A DNA stretch of 64,000 bases. Origin: Arctopsyche grandis (lineage: Eukaryota > Arthropoda > Insecta > Trichoptera > Hydropsychidae). The stretch spans positions 17,950,256 to 18,014,255 of the forward strand of contig NC_135357.1 of assembly GCF_051622035.1 (NCBI RefSeq), in the 5' to 3' direction. Each line of letters begins with the position of its first letter. Position 1 is the stretch's first letter. Positions 59,701 through 64,000 of this stretch are shown one piece after another. Position numbers and translations under genes: made by a program. The notes below the pieces were generated by a model, which worked only from the letters and a program-made list of their open reading frames with translations, did no database searches and was not told the origin of the DNA.

Positions 59701-60598
59701 ACATACATACATATCATACTCACGTAATCAAAAATAAATGGAAGAGAAATGAAACTAAGAAATTCAGAAAACAAACGGTATGAAAATATTTTTGATGTAA
59801 ATTTAAAGGGATGCGCAGCATCTAAAGCATCCATGGACGGCACGCCACTGTTACTTATCTATTATATTATATAATATATATTTAATTTCAATTTCAGTTC
59901 CGATTTTAATTCCGATTCCCGATTCATATTTCAATTCCATTTCGAATCCAATTTCTACTTCGATTTTGACCGGTATTTATTTCTTTATTATATATTTTTT
60001 AGTGCATAATTTAATATGGCATAGCCCATGCGATGATATTTCATCGGGCATAGCACTAGTAATATATAAATTGACTATCATAAATGCTTAAACAACACAT
60101 AAATACAAATATATAATATTATTATTAAATTTTAAGATGTACTATATATGTATGTAGGTGCAATGCATAATAAAATATCCCGTAGGTATATGTATATCTT
60201 GCTCGAGAAAGCTCCCCGCCCAGTAAGCATTTTGCTTTACAGCACATCGACTTTTGTACATGGTGCGATCGTTTCCTTGAAGCAATCCTTATAAGACTGC
60301 GTACTAAGAAGACATCGTTAAATCAGATGCCAGAGAAAATGAACCGTTTGGATTAGATTCGTATCAACATATGTATGTACCTATACGGCTGTAATTGGTT
60401 TTGTTTGGCGAAAGTTTTCGCCTAAATTTGACTTTCCCTACAAATTCCAAACTACATTTCAATGACTACAGTATACCTATATATTGGACGGATCTACCTC
60501 ACGGACCCGAATGTGAAACGCCCGAAAATGCAAATATCGGAAGGCAAAGATCGAAAATCGAAAGATCTTACTTAAGTCGAAAAATAAAAAAAAGGTAA
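56745..60598. other. Receptor intron; unassigned
   Basis: No exon matching TM1-TM2 of an amine receptor is seen on the minus strand. Positions 58190-58350 and 60200-60540 are GC-richer. Positions 59880-59970 are low-complexity (TTCCGATTCCCGATTC type). Positions 60015-60060 are a reversed TGCCCGATGAAATATCATCG repeat end. Confidence 0.3.
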
Positions 60599-60775
60599 AT
60601 GGTAAACGGTACATACTCACTTAATTTGCGCGAGCAGGATACAACAGGAACAAGAGGAACAGGCTTTTCCTTCCGTATTCTGCGCGCGCACATTAATACG
60701 GGACGAAAAGCCTGTTCCTCTTGTTCCTGTTGTATCCTGCTCGCGTAAATTAAGTGAGTATGTACCGTTTACCAT
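60599..60775. repeat. Near-perfect 177-bp inverted repeat (hairpin)
   Basis: The arms, about 69 bases each (60601-60669 and 60704-60773), are reverse complements with a single mismatch. They carry GGTAAACGGTACATACTCAC and AGGATACAACAGGAACAAGA. The loop itself contains CCGTATT and AATACGG around CTGCGCGCGC, so the fold continues inward. It could be a foldback MITE or a source of hairpin small RNA. Confidence 0.85.
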
Positions 60776-60785
60776 GCACCCTTTT

Positions 60786-61035
60786 TACAATAGATGAAGT
60801 TTTGTGATCATGCGAAAATTCGAACTCGAGATTTTGACTGATTCGAACTCAGAATCGATTACTGATTACGTTTTCTTGATCTAAAAAAATGTGTGTGTGT
60901 CTGTGTATTTTGGGGATTTTTTGAACACCGTTAATCCTATCGAACTGAAACTTAGTATCAGTTACCGAATTACGTTTGTTGTTTTTCTCAGAAATCCTTT
61001 GATTTATTGAATTGAAATTTCATATCTAGTTTATT
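60786..61035 (-). repeat. Right end of repeat family B, reversed
   Basis: Read in reverse it matches 16900-17080: the CAATAGATGAAGTTTTGTGA block, GAACTCAGAATCGATTACTG and the (GT)n run. The terminal ACTTTATC is lost, at the junction with the hairpin next to it. Confidence 0.6.
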
Positions 61036-61086
61036 AATGAAATTGCAATTTAGCTACTTAATTGGTTTATCGTGTTCATATTATCA

Positions 61087-61410
61087 ACTAGCAGCATAGA
61101 TCAGTGGAGCGTGTAATGCTTTCAACTGAGTGGCCACGGGTTCAATCGTGCTGCAGGCCAGATCTTGGATATGTGGCTCTAGGTCGATCGTTTCCTATCC
61201 GAGTTTGCCAATTTATCTGACTTTCATTGAAACGGTTCCACAAATGTATTTCTCGCAAAGTTTTCAGCATCTTGAATTTGCTGATTTATAAATTTACTCA
61301 TAGATGTCTTTATGATGCTCTGTGAAATTACTGTATAAATTATTTATCGATGTGTATAATTAGCCAAGAAGGGGCATTGGGGTTTACCTGTTAGGCCTTC
61401 TTGGTATATG
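61087..61410 (+). mobile_element. tRNA-headed SINE (copy 5)
   Basis: The head has AGATCAGTGGAGCGTG and the B-box GGGTTCAATCG. The body has AGGTCGATCGTTTCCTATCC and GACTTTCATTGAAACGGTTC, and the 3' module AGAAGGGGCATTGGGGTTTA then GTTAGGCCTTCTTGGTATAT. Confidence 0.75.
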
Positions 61411-62105
61411 CATATGTACATATTTACATATGTATAAAAAATATAATATGGCATGATATCATATTTAGACTGGTTTAAAAAAAATGCATATTTTTATATA
61501 AAAATATATAAAAAATAAAAATAAATTACCACAGATGACGCTATTGTATAATAAGAATATATGTATATAAAAACGGACGTGATGTATGTATGTTTGTGGG
61601 TATGTGGCGAACGTTTCGAGAAGCATGGAGATTTCAAATAACACATTTTGTATACTCCTACGTTATGCATAGGGATGTGGCGTGACGATCGATCGTGTCA
61701 AGGAAACGCGGGGTAGCGGTGAAATGGGGTAACGGGGAAGTGGGCTTCCAGGGACCTGAGTGTCTGACATATGCTCCTGATATTGAGCACTTGCGTTGAA
61801 ATTGGTGACGTAAGCGTTAGATGCGCGGAGCGTATACACATCCACGAAGGCACGCACACACATTAATTCATCATTACGACGCGGGCGAACGGGTAGCGTT
61901 TAATGAGCGCTTGAATTTTTACGATTAAAGGCGCGCGTGCCTACAATTTACCTTACACTATATTTACATAAATATTAAAACATATTACTTTATTTTAATT
62001 TGTGTATCAATTACTATCTGATACCACCCGTTGAAATCAACGGGCATAACACTAGGTGTATAATAATAACTGTATTATTAATAATAATTTATTAGTACTT
62101 GCATA
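61411..62105. other. Receptor intron or upstream region; GC-richer patch
   Basis: Positions 61670-61930 are GC-rich with CpG and no coding match. Positions 62020-62055 hold a repeat end (CCCGTTGAAATCAACGGGCA). No exon is seen. Confidence 0.3.
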
Positions 62106-63649
62106 TGTTACACCGAATCCGTGAAATTGTCTATTACACGCATTCGGCAAGAGAATTGTCGAACGCGTGGAAAATGCAAGCACGTTGCCCAGTTCACGGA
62201 TTCGGCAAATTCTTTGCCGAATGCGTGACCTGGACAGCGTGTTATATTATAACCAAGTGTCAAAGTGACAGCTGAATAAGGATGTTTAATTTAGTTTAAT
62301 TTACATATTATTATGTATAATATGACTACAAAAATATGTTTCGATCATCTCATATAACTTATACATAAATTAATGCTATTTTTATACATTTTGATCAATA
62401 TTTTAACAGTTGGAATTTTATACCTTGTGAAGAATCAGTATTATATTACAAATATTTAATTTTATTACACATGTCCCAGAACATGGCTCTAGCCTACACC
62501 GACCAGACCAATTGTACATATGAAAATATGAGCGGCTAAGAAATCACCCGGTGTGAAACGCTGTATCTAACTGCATACGTTTCTCCGGAGCCGGAGATGC
62601 ATTTGTCTTGAGGATCAAAACAGCCCTGCATGACTTCGGCTTTGGAACATTTTGTATTTTAACAATCTTTTGTATTTTAGTCTTTGTATTTTAACATTTT
62701 GTATTTTACACTGTAACAACTCCTGTAAAATGCGCCAAATTTAAATTTGAGCAAATTCTATCTGTGACGGTGGGAAAAGTTGAAAAAATTGTTGAAATTT
62801 TTAATGTTAATTTATATCATGTAAAAATTATGTACTATGTATGAACACACAGTTAGTTCCACTGTATGTTTGTGTAAAAGAAACGTTAGTGACTAATTGT
62901 TTAAATTTAGGGTACATTTTTAGCCCATTCTCAAAGACTTCAAAGAGTGTTTTTCTGTAATAGTCCCTTGTCGAAACAATTTTTGTATTTTAGTTTGAAC
63001 CAATGAGTGAGAGGTGACTACGAGATTGTTAAAATACAAAATGTTCCAAAGCCGAAGTCATGCGGGGCTGTTTTGATCCTCAAGACAAATGCATCTCCGG
63101 CTCCGGAGAAACGTATGCAGTTAGATACAGCGTTTCACACCGGGTCATTTCTTAGCCGCTCATATTTTCATATGTACAATTGGTCTGGTCGGTGTAGGCT
63201 AGAGCCATGTTCTGGGACATGTGTAATAAAATTAAATATTTATAATATAATACTGATTCTTCACAAGGTATAAAATTCCAACTGTTAAAATATTGATCAA
63301 AATGTATAAAAATAGCATTAATTTATGTATAAGTTATATGAGATGATCGAAACATATTTTTGTAGTCATATTATACATAATAATATGTAAATTAAACTAA
63401 ATTAAACATCCTTATTCAGCTGTCACTTTGACACTTGTCCACACTGTCCAGTTCTAAAAAACAACACCGGAGCGCTGCTGTCTATTTGCCGACTCCACGC
63501 TTTGAGCAGACAAATTCATGCCGAATACACGCATTCGCCAAAGAATTTGCCGAATCCGTGAACTGGGCAACGTGCTTGCATTTTTCACGCATTCGGCAAT
63601 TCTCTTGCCGAATGCGTGTAATAGACAATTTCACGGATTCGGTGTAACA
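62106..63649. mobile_element. Foldback element with about 560-bp inverted arms
   Basis: The left arm is 62106-62668 and the right arm 63023-63649. They are long, close reverse complements. The outer ends read TGTTACACCGAATCCGTG and its complement, flanked by CATA on both sides (62102-62105, 63650-63653). The right arm has an extra stretch of about 90 bases near 63440-63530. The outer 120 bases of each arm contain smaller palindromes such as ATTCGGCAAATTCTTTGCCG. The 354-bp spacer holds repeated TTTGTATTTTA. No protein is encoded, so it is a non-autonomous foldback-type element. Confidence 0.85.
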
Positions 63650-63653
63650 CATA

Positions 63654-64000
63654 CAAAAAATTGACATAAGTACTAAACGGTGTCACCTTGGGGCAACCTG
63701 TCACGGCGCCTGTGTCAGAAATGTATGTAAATATGTATAATGAAATAAAATAAAAATATTAGTAAACATAAATAAAATAATATTAAGAGCCTTTTTTATT
63801 TTTTTTACTAGCCTCTTCTTATTTCACTGTCGATTTTATCATCTGACGAAATTTGGGTTTTTATTACTTTTGTATTTGCCTCCAAAACAATTTATTATAT
63901 TATATATTTCTCAACGAAGTGAGACTATTTTCTTGTATATAAATTATCACATATACCTATAATCAGTGGTGTGTGTAGTGATAAATAAAAAAGTACCAGG
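63654..64000 (-). repeat. Right edge: family C piece
   Basis: From about 63790 the sequence is the reverse of repeat family C (CTAGCCTCTTCTTATTTC, then GACGAAATTTGGGTTTTTAT). The remainder to the edge is AT-rich without a recognised feature. Confidence 0.45.

Noticed and set aside
56745..64000. Receptor exon for TM1-TM2
   Set aside because: I looked for the conserved TM1-TM2 sequence on the minus strand and did not find it; the exon is probably beyond the window.

Overview
The window is nuclear DNA of an insect. It is very AT-rich, with GT-AG introns, spliced animal genes and many transposable-element relics. Short palindromic ACAT/ATGT runs and long (AT)n tracts are everywhere. The order of insect cannot be fixed from the sequence.

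Three protein genes are supported, all on the minus strand. (1) Positions 1-1752 hold the first eight coding exons of a CFAP44 (WDR52) homologue, an axonemal WD-repeat protein; the gene runs off the left edge. (2) Positions 3139-4742 hold a complete six-exon gene for V-ATPase accessory subunit S1 (ATP6AP1/Ac45), with signal peptide, furin-like site, one transmembrane helix and the typical cytosolic tail. (3) From 9005 to beyond the right edge lies an alpha1-type octopamine receptor (Oamb family). Four exons are visible (56508-56744, 39078-39309, 17338-17509, 9005-9773), separated by introns of about 17.2, 21.6 and 7.6 kb. The exon or exons for TM1-TM2 are not found and should lie beyond 64000. 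The third exon is short and was located from splice phase and the conserved third-loop sequence.

The most unusual coding observation is at the receptor's 3' end. The UGA stop (9005-9007) is followed by C, and the same frame stays open for another 158 codons, to 8528. The sequence there is coding-like, lysine/glutamate-rich and probably helical. This could be programmed stop-codon readthrough or an undescribed alternative C terminus.

Most of the remaining DNA is receptor intron and repeats: a PIF/Harbinger element (5771-6589), a Tc1-like element (39638-40906), a piggyBac relic (about 41366-42550), a hAT element nested in a LINE (14010-15010), other LINE pieces, a tRNA-headed SINE family, two MITE-like families, a 1.5-kb foldback element (62106-63649), a nearly perfect 177-bp hairpin (60599-60775), and a 560-bp element with opposed arrays of short repeats (about 53004-53565). 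One MITE copy starts about 13 bp after the ATP6AP1 stop and carries the first AATAAA downstream of it.

The three genes act in unrelated processes (flagellar axoneme, proton pump, neuromodulator signalling). Nothing suggests that they work together.
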